A stretch of DNA of 25,559 nucleotides, taken from positions 1 through 25,559 of the forward strand of contig CAZJED010000020.1 of the NCBI GenBank assembly GCA_964544965.1, in the 5' to 3' direction. Shown piece after piece: positions 7,012 to 16,122 of this stretch (its first letter is position 1; each line of letters opens with the position of its first letter). This DNA is from UBA11869 sp964544965. Its GTDB lineage: Bacteria > Pseudomonadota > Gammaproteobacteria > Eutrophobiales > Eutrophobiaceae. Made by a program: the position numbers and the translations under genes. A model generated the notes under the pieces. It ran no database searches, was not told where the DNA came from, and was given only the letters and a program-made list of their open reading frames with translations.

Positions 7012-8280
7012 TCACGATGGTAGATAAGGTTTTATGATATCAATTGCTCTCGTAGAAGAGCCTTTGTTAGCTAAAACTACAGCCTTCGCTCGTTCACCTA
7101 GATAATGTCTTAGATTAGCATCGCCAATTAATTCTATAACTTTTTCTGATAATTCCAAATAATTTGAGACCTGAATTAGTGCATCGCTTTCAAGAAGTAA
7201 TTTCCTGACTTCTAAAAAATTATACGTGTAAGGGCCTGTAATCAAGGGTAAATTTAATGCGGCTGGTTCAAGCATATTTTGCCCTCCAGTATTAACAAGA
7301 CTTCCTCCAACGAAAGCAATTTCTGATGCTGCATAATATAATTGCAGCTCCCCCAATGTATCTAATAAAAAAACATTATGTTTTTCACTGAATGATTCGT
7401 ACTTAGTACGCCTCATAGTAAGAAAGTCCATTTTTTTACACATTGTAAAAATTTTATCTGCTCTCTCTGGGTGTCTTGGGGCAAGTATGAGAATTGCATT
7501 TGGATAAGCAGATAGTACATTTTTGTGGGCATTTAATATAATTTCTTCTTCTCCTTCATTTGTACTAGCAGCCATCCATATTGAACGATTAACTGAAAAA
7601 TCATGCCTTAAGGGTTCTGCTTCCTCCTTTATGCTATGAGGAATATTAATATCAAACTTCAAATTACCTACAACTGACACATCCTTATTTTTTGCTCCCA
7701 GTACAATAAAACGATCCGCATCTACCTGCGTTTGTGCTGCAATTTTATCAACAAATTTAATGGTACTTGCAATCAAACCTGAAAATAACTTATACCCTCT
7801 CATTGACTTTTGGCTCAATCTTGCATTCACCAAAAGTATTGGCACCTTAAATTTATGGCAAGATTGATATAAATTTGGCCATATCTCTGTTTCCATCGTA
7901 ATTAACATAGAGGGATTAATTGCTTTAATAAATCTCTTTACACAATAAGGTATGTCATAAGGTAAGTAAAAATGAGAAACATTTTTTCCAAATTGATGTT
8001 CAACCGTTTTCGCACCTGTCGGTGTCACAGTTGTTAAAATAATTTGGATATGGCTGTATTCCTTTAAAAGAAAATCTACGATAGGTTTTGACGCATTTAC
8101 TTCACCTACTGAAACTGCATGGATCCAAATAACCCGCCTACTTGATTTTTTCCAAGTTATAAAACCAAACCTTTCATACCATTTATTCCTATAAGATGAA
8201 TATCTAAAACTTACCAATAAAAGTCTTAACAGAATGAATGGTAGTAAAAAATAAATAACAATTGTGTAAAAATAGCGCAA
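7012..8280 (-). CDS. waaA: 3-deoxy-D-manno-octulosonic acid (Kdo) transferase
   Basis: A 422-residue inner-membrane-anchored glycosyltransferase (GT-B fold, family GT30) that adds Kdo from CMP-Kdo to lipid IVA in LPS synthesis. It has an N-terminal membrane anchor (about residues 4-24), SVGE at about 57-60 with the catalytic Glu, TTVTPTGAKT, METEIWPNL, NARLS, and the C-terminal nucleotide-binding segment APRHPER followed by FVGGSLVNTGGQN and LEPAA. The length equals that of the family. It starts with TTG, because this gives the expected N-terminus aligned to known WaaA proteins; no clear Shine-Dalgarno sequence is seen. It lies 38 bp after hldD and is probably in one operon with hldE-hldD. 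Confidence 0.95.
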   Translation of the reverse strand: MRYFYTIVIYFLLPFILLRLLLVSFRYSSYRNKWYERFGFITWKKSSRRVIWIHAVSVGEVNASKPIVDFLLKEYSHIQIILTTVTPTGAKTVEHQFGKNVSHFYLPYDIPYCVKRFIKAINPSMLITMETEIWPNLYQSCHKFKVPILLVNARLSQKSMRGYKLFSGLIASTIKFVDKIAAQTQVDADRFIVLGAKNKDVSVVGNLKFDINIPHSIKEEAEPLRHDFSVNRSIWMAASTNEGEEEIILNAHKNVLSAYPNAILILAPRHPERADKIFTMCKKMDFLTMRRTKYESFSEKHNVFLLDTLGELQLYYAASEIAFVGGSLVNTGGQNMLEPAALNLPLITGPYTYNFLEVRKLLLESDALIQVSNYLELSEKVIELIGDANLRHYLGERAKAVVLANKGSSTRAIDIIKPYLPS

Positions 8281-8318
8281 TTAATTTTAAATAATATAAT
8301 TAAACAATAAAAATAATT

Positions 8319-9260
8319 CTAACAAAGTTTATCTAGGTAGGCATTAATGCCTTTATTTAATAAAATAAATTCTTTTTCATAGCCTACTGATCTCAAGTTT
8401 TTAAGATTTGCTTGAGTATAGCTCTGATAACTTTCATCAAGTTCCTTGGGAAATGGAATATATTTAATTTTTCCTTTTTTCCTTTTTTTTATTACAGCAT
8501 TAGCAATATCATTAAAACTATGAGAGGTTCCAGTGCCAGCATTATAAATTCCAGAAACATCGGGATTATTCATCATCCATAAATTTATCTTAATTACGTC
8601 ATCAACAAAAATAAAATCCCTGAGTTGTTCTCCATTATCATAACCATGGCTTCCTGAAAATAATTTTAATTCCCCGGTTTCATTAATTTGATTATTAAAA
8701 TGATAAACAACACTTGCCATACTATTTTTATGACCTTCATCAGGACCAAAAACATTAAAATAGCGGAGACCTACTACTTGTGATTTAGTTTTCTTTTTGA
8801 TGGTTCGAACATATTGATCGAACAACCATTTGGAGTATCCATAAATGTTCACTGGAGCCTCATTTTTCCTTTTTTCTTTAAAATCTGAACTTACTCCATA
8901 AACAGCTGCACTTGATGCATAAACAAAAGGAATTGTTCGCTCGAGACAAAAATCAAGTAAAATTTTAGAATACCTGTAATTGTTACTCATCATATATCTA
9001 CAGTCCCATTCTGTGGTAACAGTGCAAGCGCCTTGGTGAAATATAAAATCTATTTCATCGCAGATAGATGCTCTTTTTCCTATTAATTCTAAAAATTTTA
9101 TTTTATCAATATATTCACAGATTTGATTTTCAATTATTTTTTTATTCTTTTCTTCTTTTGTTAAATTATCAACAACGACAATCTTTTCAATGCCTGTATT
9201 CTTCAATTCTGAAACGAGATGACTTCCTATAAAACCAGCTCCACCAGTAACAACAATCAT
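8319..9260 (-). CDS. hldD: ADP-L-glycero-D-manno-heptose 6-epimerase
   Basis: A 313-residue extended short-chain dehydrogenase/epimerase that converts ADP-D-glycero-manno-heptose to the L-glycero form, the heptose donor for the LPS core. It shows the NAD(P)-binding GGAGFIGS at residues 6-13, FIFHQGACTVTTEWD, the ASSAAVYG strand, the catalytic YGYSK (Tyr-x3-Lys) and FNVFGPDEGHKNSMASV, all diagnostic for HldD/RfaD. The length is normal. The ATG has a TAGGA ribosome site within the 7-bp gap after hldE, so the genes are translationally close. The sequence is intact. Confidence 0.96.
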   Translation of the reverse strand: MIVVTGGAGFIGSHLVSELKNTGIEKIVVVDNLTKEEKNKKIIENQICEYIDKIKFLELIGKRASICDEIDFIFHQGACTVTTEWDCRYMMSNNYRYSKILLDFCLERTIPFVYASSAAVYGVSSDFKEKRKNEAPVNIYGYSKWLFDQYVRTIKKKTKSQVVGLRYFNVFGPDEGHKNSMASVVYHFNNQINETGELKLFSGSHGYDNGEQLRDFIFVDDVIKINLWMMNNPDVSGIYNAGTGTSHSFNDIANAVIKKRKKGKIKYIPFPKELDESYQSYTQANLKNLRSVGYEKEFILLNKGINAYLDKLC

Positions 9261-9267
9261 AATAGTC

Positions 9268-10685
9268 CTATTTTTTTGTATTCATTTTTTTTAAAATAAG
9301 AGATGTAGAACAACCTTCTTCAAAAGGTAGAATTACAACATCTCCGCCAGATTCTTTAACTGACTTAGCACCGGCAATATCCTCTTCCTTATAATCTCCG
9401 CCTTTTACAAGAACATCTGGCCCTAAAAACGATACTAGTTCTTCTGGAGTATCCTCGCTAAAAGGAACAACCAAATTAACACTAGCCAGTCCATTTAAAA
9501 CAGCCACTCTATTTTCCAAAGTATTGATTGGGCGGCCATTCCCTTTTAAACGTTTAACAGAATCATCATCATTGAGAGCAACGATTAGAAAATCACCTAG
9601 TGATTTTGCTTTCATTAAATAACTCACGTGACCAGCATGAATTATATCAAAACAACCATTTGTCATTATTACCCGCTCACCACGCTCCTTTGACTCATTG
9701 ATAAGTTTCAATGCTTGATTTTTATCAACTATTGTTACTAAATTACTACTGTTATTAATGTTTTTATTGATTTCATCAGCGCTAACAGTTGCCGTGCCAA
9801 GTTTTTCCACAACTAGGCCTGCTGCAGTATTTGCTAATAAGGTAGCGGTCTCTAAATCCAAATTACTAACTAACGCGACAGCCAAAACAGCTATTACTGT
9901 ATCGCCAGCGCCTGTTACATCAAATACTTCAAGGGCTGCTGCTTTAAGATATATTGGTGCTACACTAGTACCATTCCTTTTTCACCTCGCGTTATCAACA
10001 AAGCGTCTAAATCAAGGCTCTTCAGTAGTGCTTCTGCTTTTTCATTTAAAGCATCATCTGTTTCAAAGTTACCAACAACTATCTCGAACTCCTTTTCATT
10101 TGGAGTGAGAATATTTGCATTTTTATAACAGTTAAAATCTTTTGATTTTGGATCCACAAGAACAGGAATGTTCTTAGTTTTTGCATGCTTAATTAAAGCA
10201 TTTACATTAATCAGACCGCCTTTTGCATAATCAGATAAAATAACGATATCTACATGTTCTAGTAATTCAATGTATTTTTCTACAAAACCATCGGTCTTCA
10301 CCAAATTTGCATCATCTTCATAATCCAGACGTATTAATTGCTGATGCCGGCTAAGCACTCTTCGCTTAGTTATTGTTGGATAATTATCTTGATAAATAAA
10401 ATGGCAATTAACATTTTCTTTGGTAAGAATATTTTCTAAACGTTTAGATGCTTCATCATTACCAGTTACACCCAATAAATATGTATTCGGGCCAAGAGAA
10501 GCTACATTTAAAGCAACATTAGCTGCACCACCAGGTCTTTCTTCGGTATTATTGACTTTGACAATTGGTACGGGAGCTTCAGGGGAAATTCTATTTGTTT
10601 CACCATAGATATATTGATCAAGTATAATATCTCCAACAACTAATACTTTGGCTGATTTTTTGTCTTTAAAAATGATGTCTTGCAT
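9268..10685 (-). pseudogene. hldE: Bifunctional heptose-7-phosphate kinase / heptose-1-phosphate adenylyltransferase, broken by a frameshift
   Basis: HldE makes ADP-heptose: the N-terminal ribokinase-like domain phosphorylates heptose-7-phosphate and the C-terminal domain adenylates it. The first frame (10685 to 9960) gives 241 residues with NRISPEAPVP and EERPGGAANVALN, ends at GEKGMVLV and then meets TAG. The other frame carries on through APIYLK and EVFDVTGAGDT (the Asp-bearing kinase motif at 9901-9921) to the nucleotidyltransferase (TNGCFDIIHAGH) and the stop at 9268. One missing base, or 1+3n bases, near 9958-9975 explains the break. It is not a natural split into HldA and HldC, because the cut falls before the kinase catalytic motif and the 3' frame has only an internal TTG as start. 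Sequencing or assembly error is likely, as hldD and waaA are intact and need this step. Confidence 0.9.
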
Positions 10686-10756
10686 TACTAATGGTAGTTC
10701 AAATTAAAAATATATATGGTAGATTCTAACACACGATAATTATCTTAGTATTCAAT

Positions 10757-11487
10757 ATGTTGATTAAAAAGCATCTATTTCTACTTTACCTATTCAGCTT
10801 TATGCATATTAGTATAGCCGAAGACAGTATTCCGGCTTTTTTTGAAGTCAACTACAAGCTATACAGTAATGATACAAAAATTGGTCGAATGGAAAGGAGG
10901 TTCTACAAAAAAGAACCTAATAATTATGTTTTTAGTTCCGAGAGCAAAACTACGGGATTAATTTCATTATTCAGAAAAGATCACATTATTGAGACAAGTA
11001 TCTGGAATTATTCAGACTCAAATATTAAGCCGCTGTATTACAGTTATAAACACACTGGCGGCAAAAAAATAGGGATGTTGAAATTAATTTTAATTGGAAT
11101 GATCAACAAATTATCAACCGTGTTAATGACTCAATTTGGCGCATGAAAACACAAACTGGAATACTAGATAAATTGCTTTACCAACTAGTTATTATGATAG
11201 ATCTCAAATCAGGAAACATCCCTGAAAAATACTTAATAGCTGATGGAGGAAAAATTAAGGAATACTTTTTTAAATATATTCAAGATGAAATAATTGAAAC
11301 GCCTATTGGTAATTTTAATACTATGAAATTTGCACGTTACAAAAAAAATAAGCAGGAAACATTTTTGTGGTGTGCTTATGATTTGGATTTTCTACCTGTA
11401 AAGGTAATAACCAAAGAAAACGACGGGCGTTTATCAAAAGCAATTGTTAAATCTATAAATGGATTTAAACAGAATTTAGAAAATTAG
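10757..11487 (+). pseudogene. DUF3108-family exported protein, frameshifted at an A-run
   Basis: Two overlapping frames make one gene. The first (from ATG 10757) has a signal peptide (ends SIA, residue 21), then FFEVNYKLYSNDTKIG and KTTGLISLFRKDHI, and goes out of phase after HTGGKK. The second frame continues as RDVEINFNW, INRVNDSIWRM, TGILDKLLYQL, IADGGK and LDFLPVKV to the stop at 11487. The order of motifs is that of DUF3108, a family of secreted or periplasmic proteins of unknown function. The frame is restored if the seven A at 11063-11069 were eight, giving GGKKNRDVEINFNW. It is convergent with dsbC and divergent from hldE. Homopolymer miscount is likely; RNA polymerase slippage on the A-run is an alternative. 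Confidence 0.85.
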
Positions 11488-11513
11488 CTAAGTATAAGCT
11501 TCATTGTATAATC

Positions 11514-12221
11514 TTAATTGTGTATTTGGCGATATATTTCATCTGGGGGTATATAACCTGGTAACTTTATGCCATTTTCTAAAAAGATAGCCGGCGTACC
11601 ACTAACACCAAGTTCTTTACCAAGTGCATAATGCCTGGCGATAGGTGCATCGCATGGCTTAGATTGAAATTGTTCGCGATTTTTTGCAGCAGTCAGCGCC
11701 TTCCGTCTATCACTAGCACACCAAACATCTCTCATTTCATCTCCAATTTTTGAATCAACACCAGTACGCGGATATGCTAGATAACGAACCGCAATTCCCA
11801 TTGAATTTAATTCTGGGACGTCTCTATGGAGTTTTCTACAATAACCGCAATCCGTATCAGTAAAAACATAGATATAGTTTTTAGTTAAGGATGGAGAAAA
11901 TTCTATGTATTCTTTTTCTGAAATTGTATTTAATAAATGTACCCTATTCTCAGCTCGGACATCCTCGGTAATATTTCTACGATTACTTATATCTAAAATC
12001 TCACCCTTCAATACATAATTACCATCTTTAGTCATATAAACTATATCTGGCCCGATTGTGACTTGATATACCCCTTTTATTGGTGTTGCCTTAACATCTG
12101 TTATTTCAAAATCAGAAGATAGTCTTGATAATGATTCCTGAAAACGTTTTTTTAGTTCTTCATCAGCAGAAATTTCTATTGAAATAAAAATAAATAGTAG
12201 TAAATAGAATCTAATTTTCAT
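11514..12221 (-). CDS. dsbC: Thiol:disulfide interchange protein DsbC
   Basis: A 235-residue periplasmic disulfide isomerase. The signal peptide ends near SA (residue 19). The N-terminal dimerisation domain (about 20-80) is followed by a thioredoxin-fold domain with the active site CGYC at 125-128 (TDTDCGYCRKLH), a second cysteine pair (C168, C190) as in E. coli DsbC, and the cis-proline loop SGTPAIF (T209-P210). The length is normal. The ATG has an AAGGAT ribosome site. It follows xerD by 104 bp, the same order as in E. coli. Multi-disulfide periplasmic proteins nearby (XoxF, the four-cysteine protein) could be clients, which is inference. Confidence 0.95.
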   Translation of the reverse strand: MKIRFYLLLFIFISIEISADEELKKRFQESLSRLSSDFEITDVKATPIKGVYQVTIGPDIVYMTKDGNYVLKGEILDISNRRNITEDVRAENRVHLLNTISEKEYIEFSPSLTKNYIYVFTDTDCGYCRKLHRDVPELNSMGIAVRYLAYPRTGVDSKIGDEMRDVWCASDRRKALTAAKNREQFQSKPCDAPIARHYALGKELGVSGTPAIFLENGIKLPGYIPPDEIYRQIHN

Positions 12222-12325
12222 GCAGATTAATCCTTAAATAGCTTCTAGTTTCTTCGGTTTCTCTATTATACATTGTATCTATTTGTCTTTGAAAACAATA
12301 TAAAAAATAAGCACCGAGAATCAAC

Positions 12326-13202
12326 CTAACCTCTCGGATGATGTCGTGAATGTAAATCCTTAAGTCGTTCCCTAGCGACATGTGTATAGATTTGAGTGGT
12401 TGATATATCACTATGTCCAAGTAACATCTGTACAACCCTTAGATCAGCGCCATGATTAATTAAATGTGTAGCAAATGCATGCCTTAATATATGAGGTGAA
12501 ATATCTTTTTTTATACCGGCAATTATTGCATAACGTTTAACCATATACCAAAAAGTTTGCCGAGCCATTATTTTACCTCTTCTGCTAGGAAATAATGTAT
12601 CTGTTATTTTATTTTTCAAGATTTCATTGCGCGCTGAGGCAATATACTTTTCTAACCAATCATTTGAGACTTCTCCAAGCGGCACCAGTCTTTCTTTATT
12701 GCCTTTTCCTGTAACTCTAATGACGCCTTGTCGTAAATTACGAGTTCCGATACTCTTAAACCAGTAGCATACAGAATCTCTAACATACTTTTATCTCTAA
12801 GCCCCAAAACCTGTTTTACATCTGGAGCTGCTAAAAGTAAATCAACTTCATTTTCAGTCAAAGACTTTGGTAAATTTCGACCTAATCTCGGTGCTTCAAC
12901 ATTATCAACTGGATTTACTTTTATCTTTTCTTCTCTACACAAATATTCATAGAGACGACGTATGCTTGATAAATTTCTAGCGAGTGTGCGAGTTGANNNN
13001 NNNNNNTGCTTGGTTGGACCTTTGTAATCTCAATATTTTGATTATCTAACCAAATTAAAAATTTATACAAATCACTACGATATGCAGCCAAAGTATTTTT
13101 ACTCAAACCTCGCTCCATCCAAAGACTATCCAAAAATAAATCGATGGTCTCACAAGATTTTTTTAAAATTTTTTTTCTATTTTTATTCATGCTTTTAGTC
13201 AT
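12326..13202 (-). pseudogene. xerD: Tyrosine recombinase XerD, interrupted by an assembly gap and a frame-breaking loss
   Basis: XerD resolves chromosome dimers at dif together with XerC. Three frames give one protein. Part 1 (from 13202) has the SAM-like DNA-binding domain (FLDSLWMERGLSKNTL) up to the N-run at 12997-13006. Part 2 continues after the gap as STRTLARNLSSIRRLYEYL to LYATGLRVSELV (first catalytic Arg). Near 12735-12740 the frame changes to part 3: LRQGVIRVTGKGNKERLVPLGE (Lys), SPHILRHAFATHL (His-x-x-Arg), LLGHSDISTTQIYTHV (His and the Tyr nucleophile), ending HSRHHPRG. Compared with E. coli XerD from memory, about 20 residues are missing at the gap and about 8 between SELV and LRQGV. 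XerD rather than XerC or a phage integrase: the C-terminal sequence and the following dsbC fit XerD. Confidence 0.9.
12997..13006. other. Run of 10 N: scaffold gap inside xerD
   Basis: Ten undetermined bases lie between KVQPS and STRTLAR of XerD. The protein alignment suggests that some 50-60 bases are absent, so the run is a placeholder and not a measured length. Confidence 0.99.
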
Positions 13203-13345
13203 GAATATTTAGAATAATTCAGGAAATTTTTTGAGGCGTGGAGAAATATAGTCTTTGATATATTCAAAAATCACTACCGATACTTTATCTTAATGTAGTA
13301 GATTTTACAGTGCTATTCTTGAACTAGCTAGTACATTTAAACAGA

Positions 13346-13702
13346 CTATTTTGTTGTTTTTATTTTTTCCTTAATACGTGCTGCTTTTCCACGAAGGTCT
13401 CTCATATAATATAATTTTGCACGTCGTACATTACCATGTCGTTTAACCTGAACCTCTGAAACACTTGGGCTATATGTTTGAAAAACTCTCTCTACACCTT
13501 CGCCATAAGAAATCTTTCGCACTGTAAATGACGAATTTAAACCTCTATTCTTGACCGCAATGACGATACCCTCGAATGCTTGTAAACGTTCTCGTTTCCC
13601 TTCCTTAACTCTAACCTGAACAACAACAGTATCACCAGGACCAAAACTTGGTATTTTCCGCGTCATCTGCTCGGATTCAAGCTGTTCAATTATGTTTGTC
13701 AT
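13346..13702 (-). CDS. rplS: 50S ribosomal protein L19
   Basis: A 118-residue protein with the full L19 signature: the N-terminal helix NIIEQLESEQM, then FGPGDTVVVQVRVKEG, RLQAFEGIVIAVKNRG and FTVRKISYGEGVERVF, and the basic end with KLYYMRDLRGKAARIKEK. The length is normal. It binds 23S rRNA at the 30S-50S interface. A GGTGGAG ribosome site precedes the ATG. It is the last gene of the classical rpsP-rimM-trmD-rplS operon, 35 bp after trmD. Confidence 0.98.
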   Translation of the reverse strand: MTNIIEQLESEQMTRKIPSFGPGDTVVVQVRVKEGKRERLQAFEGIVIAVKNRGLNSSFTVRKISYGEGVERVFQTYSPSVSEVQVKRHGNVRRAKLYYMRDLRGKAARIKEKIKTTK

Positions 13703-13737
13703 TTTTCAAACTCCACCTACTTTTTAATTTATTTAGC

Positions 13738-14481
13738 TCAGGAATTTTCAAATTCATCAATATATTCCTGCAATAATGTTCTTTGTTCGTCATCAAGTTC
13801 AATAGATTCAATTAAATCTGGTCTAACCCGCCAAGTCTTCCCTAGAGCCTGTTTAACCCGCCAACGTCTTATTTCCTCATGATTACCGCTTTGTAAAATA
13901 TCAGGCACTGAATAACCGTTAATATTCTCAGGTCGCGTATAATGAGGATAGTCTAGCAAGCCGTCAACAAATGAATCCTCTTTCGCCGAATTTTTATCTC
14001 CTAAAACCCCTGGTAGTAACCTACAAACGCTATCAATTAACACTAACGCAGCAAATTCACCGCCACTAAGGACATAATCCCCAATTGACCATTCTTCATC
14101 TATTTCAGACTCAATAATACGCTCATCAACGCCCTCATATCTCCCGCATACCAATATCATCCCTTCAAGTTTAGAAAATTCAATTACAGCAGATTGGTTT
14201 AATTTTTTTCCTTGTGGAGAAAGAAAAATTACTTTCGAATCTTTCTGTTTTTCCTTAGCCTTGTTAATCGCAGCACAAACCGGCTCATACAACATAACCA
14301 TTCCTGGTCCACCGCCATAAGGACGATCATCAACTGCCTTATGTCTATCTTTGGTAAAATCGCGTGGGTTCAATCCCCTAATTTCAATTAAATCATTTTT
14401 TATTGCTCTGCCGATTACACCTTTATTCAGTGCTGAATCGAATATTTCTGGAAAAAGTGTAATTACATCTAACTGAAACAT
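13738..14481 (-). CDS. trmD: tRNA (guanine(37)-N1)-methyltransferase
   Basis: A 247-residue SPOUT-class methyltransferase that uses S-adenosylmethionine to make m1G37 in tRNAs that read CUN, CCN and CGG codons, preventing +1 frameshifts. It has FQLDVITLFPEIF at the start, DDRPYGGGPGMVM, LSPQGKKLNQ, the knotted SAM site CGRYEGVDER and EWSIGDYVLSGGE, then PHYTRPE and SGNHEEIRRWR in the C-terminal domain. The length is normal. Its ATG overlaps the rimM stop by one base (TAATG), so translation is coupled. Confidence 0.98.
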   Translation of the reverse strand: MFQLDVITLFPEIFDSALNKGVIGRAIKNDLIEIRGLNPRDFTKDRHKAVDDRPYGGGPGMVMLYEPVCAAINKAKEKQKDSKVIFLSPQGKKLNQSAVIEFSKLEGMILVCGRYEGVDERIIESEIDEEWSIGDYVLSGGEFAALVLIDSVCRLLPGVLGDKNSAKEDSFVDGLLDYPHYTRPENINGYSVPDILQSGNHEEIRRWRVKQALGKTWRVRPDLIESIELDDEQRTLLQEYIDEFENS

Positions 14482-15002
14482 TATTCATCCACTTCCCAAT
14501 CGACATTTATAATTTGAGTAGTCAGATCAATATTACGAACATAAAGTCCCTTTACGTATGGAATTAGTATTTTATGATTATTATTATTTTTATTAGTTAT
14601 AACAAATACATCATTCGCACCTGTTTCAATTATATCACTAACTTTTCCTAATAAATCTCCATTTTGGTTTATAACTTTTAAGCTGATCAGGTCTCGCCAA
14701 TAATATTCATCATCTTTTAATCGTGGTAATTGTTCCTCTGTTATTGCTATATCACAATTTGTGTATCGGCTAGCATCTTCTGGATTATCTACTCCTAAAA
14801 TTTTTACTACATAATTTTCCCCATTTTTTCGAAATTCTTCACAATTAATTTCATGAAAAATATCATCAATTTCTAGTATCCAGGGTGAATAAGAAAATAT
14901 ATTTTTGCTTGGTCGAGTAAATGAAAATATTTTTAACCAGCCTTTAACACCGTATACTCCGCCGATTCTACCAATAACTAAAGTGGTGTTGTTTTGCAGC
15001 AT
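14481..15002 (-). CDS. rimM: Ribosome maturation factor RimM
   Basis: A 173-residue 30S assembly factor that binds S19 and helps form the 16S rRNA 3' domain. An N-terminal beta-barrel (VIGRIGGVYGVKGWLKIFSF at about residues 9-28) is followed by a PRC-barrel domain with DDEYYWRDLISLKVIN, a GxxLGKVSDIIETGANDVFVI core and ILIPYVKGLYVRNID. The length is normal. No clear Shine-Dalgarno sequence is seen before the ATG. It lies 70 bp after rpsP and overlaps trmD by one base. Confidence 0.96.
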   Translation of the reverse strand: MLQNNTTLVIGRIGGVYGVKGWLKIFSFTRPSKNIFSYSPWILEIDDIFHEINCEEFRKNGENYVVKILGVDNPEDASRYTNCDIAITEEQLPRLKDDEYYWRDLISLKVINQNGDLLGKVSDIIETGANDVFVITNKNNNNHKILIPYVKGLYVRNIDLTTQIINVDWEVDE

Positions 15003-15072
15003 TAAATCTAACTATTTGCAATATGTTAGTTTTAAAGAAAATTACGTTAACGACATACTAAAGGTCGGAAGT

Positions 15073-15324
15073 TTAAGCGGCTTCCGATGCATTGTCCTTA
15101 ATTATTTTTTTAACCCTAGCGGAAGTTTGTGCTCCCTGTGACAACCAATAGTTAATTCGCTCTACATCGATCTTAATTGGTACATCCTGACCAGTAGCCA
15201 TTGGGTTAAAAAATCCAAGGCGTTCAATTAATCGACCATCGCGTTTATTACGACTATCCGTAACTACCACGTGATAAAATGGCTTTTTCTTAGTTCCTGC
15301 TCTTGATAATCTTATTGTTACCAC
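15073..15324 (-). CDS. rpsP: 30S ribosomal protein S16
   Basis: An 83-residue protein beginning with GTG: MVTIRLSRAGTKKKPFYHVV, then TDSRNKRDGRLIERLGFFNP and INYWLSQGAQTSARVKKII, which is the complete S16 sequence pattern. The length is normal. A TGAGGA ribosome site sits about 10 nt upstream and decides the GTG start. It is the first gene of the rpsP-rimM-trmD-rplS operon, whose promoter must lie in the 216-bp gap shared with the divergent fau gene. Confidence 0.98.
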   Translation of the reverse strand: MVTIRLSRAGTKKKPFYHVVVTDSRNKRDGRLIERLGFFNPMATGQDVPIKIDVERINYWLSQGAQTSARVKKIIKDNASEAA

Positions 15325-15540
15325 TGTATTTTAGTCCTCACACCTAGATTGCCTGTATAATATACTCAATTGAAAAAAGGCGCTATTGTACGTAAAAACA
15401 TCGAAAAAGGAAGCAAGTTAAGGAATAAATAAAAAAAAACTCCTCTGTGTCTTAAAAAACCCTGTAACAAAAAAAATGAATCTTTTATATTTATTCTTGA
15501 GAAGTGATTTTATCATATTGATTATTATAAAAATAATTCC

Positions 15541-16110
15541 ATGAATCTATTAAAAGAAAAAGAAGATATACGTTCAAAACTTAAAAAAAAACGCGACAGT
15601 ATAAATAAAGAACTACGAACACAAAAAAGTCAAAAAATTACAAATTTCTTATATGAGATTGATAAATTCAAATATTCGACTAATATTTTTTGCTACATTT
15701 CACATATAAACGAAGTTGAGACGCACCCATTAATTAACTTTATCTTAGAAAGAAATATAGATTTGTTTGTTCCTAAGATTATTAGTAGTGTAGAAATGGT
15801 TGCTATTAGGCTTAATAATTTATCAAATTTGGAACCAGATAATATTGGTATTTTAACGCCTAAATCGGGTGAAATTTCATCAGACACAATCGATATTGCA
15901 GTAACTCCGGGTCTTGGCTTCACTAAAAAAGGAGAGAGAATGGGTTATGGCCGTGGTTACTATGATCGCTGGTTTTCAAAAAATAAAGTTAAAACAAAAA
16001 TAGGGTTCGCATTTGAAGAGCAAATTGTTACGTATTTACCGTTGGAAAAAACTGATATTAATATGGATATCGTTATAACTGAAAAAGAAATAATTAAGCT
16101 AACAATTTAA
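15541..16110 (+). CDS. fau: 5-formyltetrahydrofolate cyclo-ligase
   Basis: A 189-residue ATP-dependent enzyme (also called YgfA) that turns 5-formyl-THF into 5,10-methenyl-THF and so returns a dead-end folate to the C1 pool. It has the basic N-terminal helix with IRSKLKKKRDSI, the central IFCYISHINEVETHPLI and FVPKI segments, DIAVTPGLGFTKKGERMGYG and the diagnostic GRGYYDRW. The length is normal. No clear ribosome site precedes the ATG. It is divergent from rpsP and convergent with the lipoprotein gene, 12 bp apart. In many gammaproteobacteria 6S RNA lies just upstream of this gene; I do not see it here. Confidence 0.94.
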   Translation: MNLLKEKEDIRSKLKKKRDSINKELRTQKSQKITNFLYEIDKFKYSTNIFCYISHINEVETHPLINFILERNIDLFVPKIISSVEMVAIRLNNLSNLEPDNIGILTPKSGEISSDTIDIAVTPGLGFTKKGERMGYGRGYYDRWFSKNKVKTKIGFAFEEQIVTYLPLEKTDINMDIVITEKEIIKLTI

Positions 16111-16122
16111 GTTATAAAATAT

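Noticed and set aside
9268..10685. Natural two-gene split of hldE into a kinase and an adenylyltransferase, or programmed frameshifting.
   Set aside because: The cut is before the kinase DVTGAGD motif, the second part has no real start site, and no slippery heptamer or following stem-loop is seen.
12326..13202. Phage or integron integrase as sign of a mobile element.
   Set aside because: The sequence follows housekeeping XerD throughout and sits beside dsbC; no att repeats, phage genes or cassettes are near.
13323..13332. Palindrome ACTAGCTAGT downstream of rplS.
   Set aside because: It has no loop and no following T-run on the minus strand; ten bases of palindrome can occur by chance.
15325..15540. 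6S RNA upstream of fau.
   Set aside because: The 216-bp gap also holds the rpsP promoter and shows no long paired arms with a central bubble; it is mainly A/T-rich filler.
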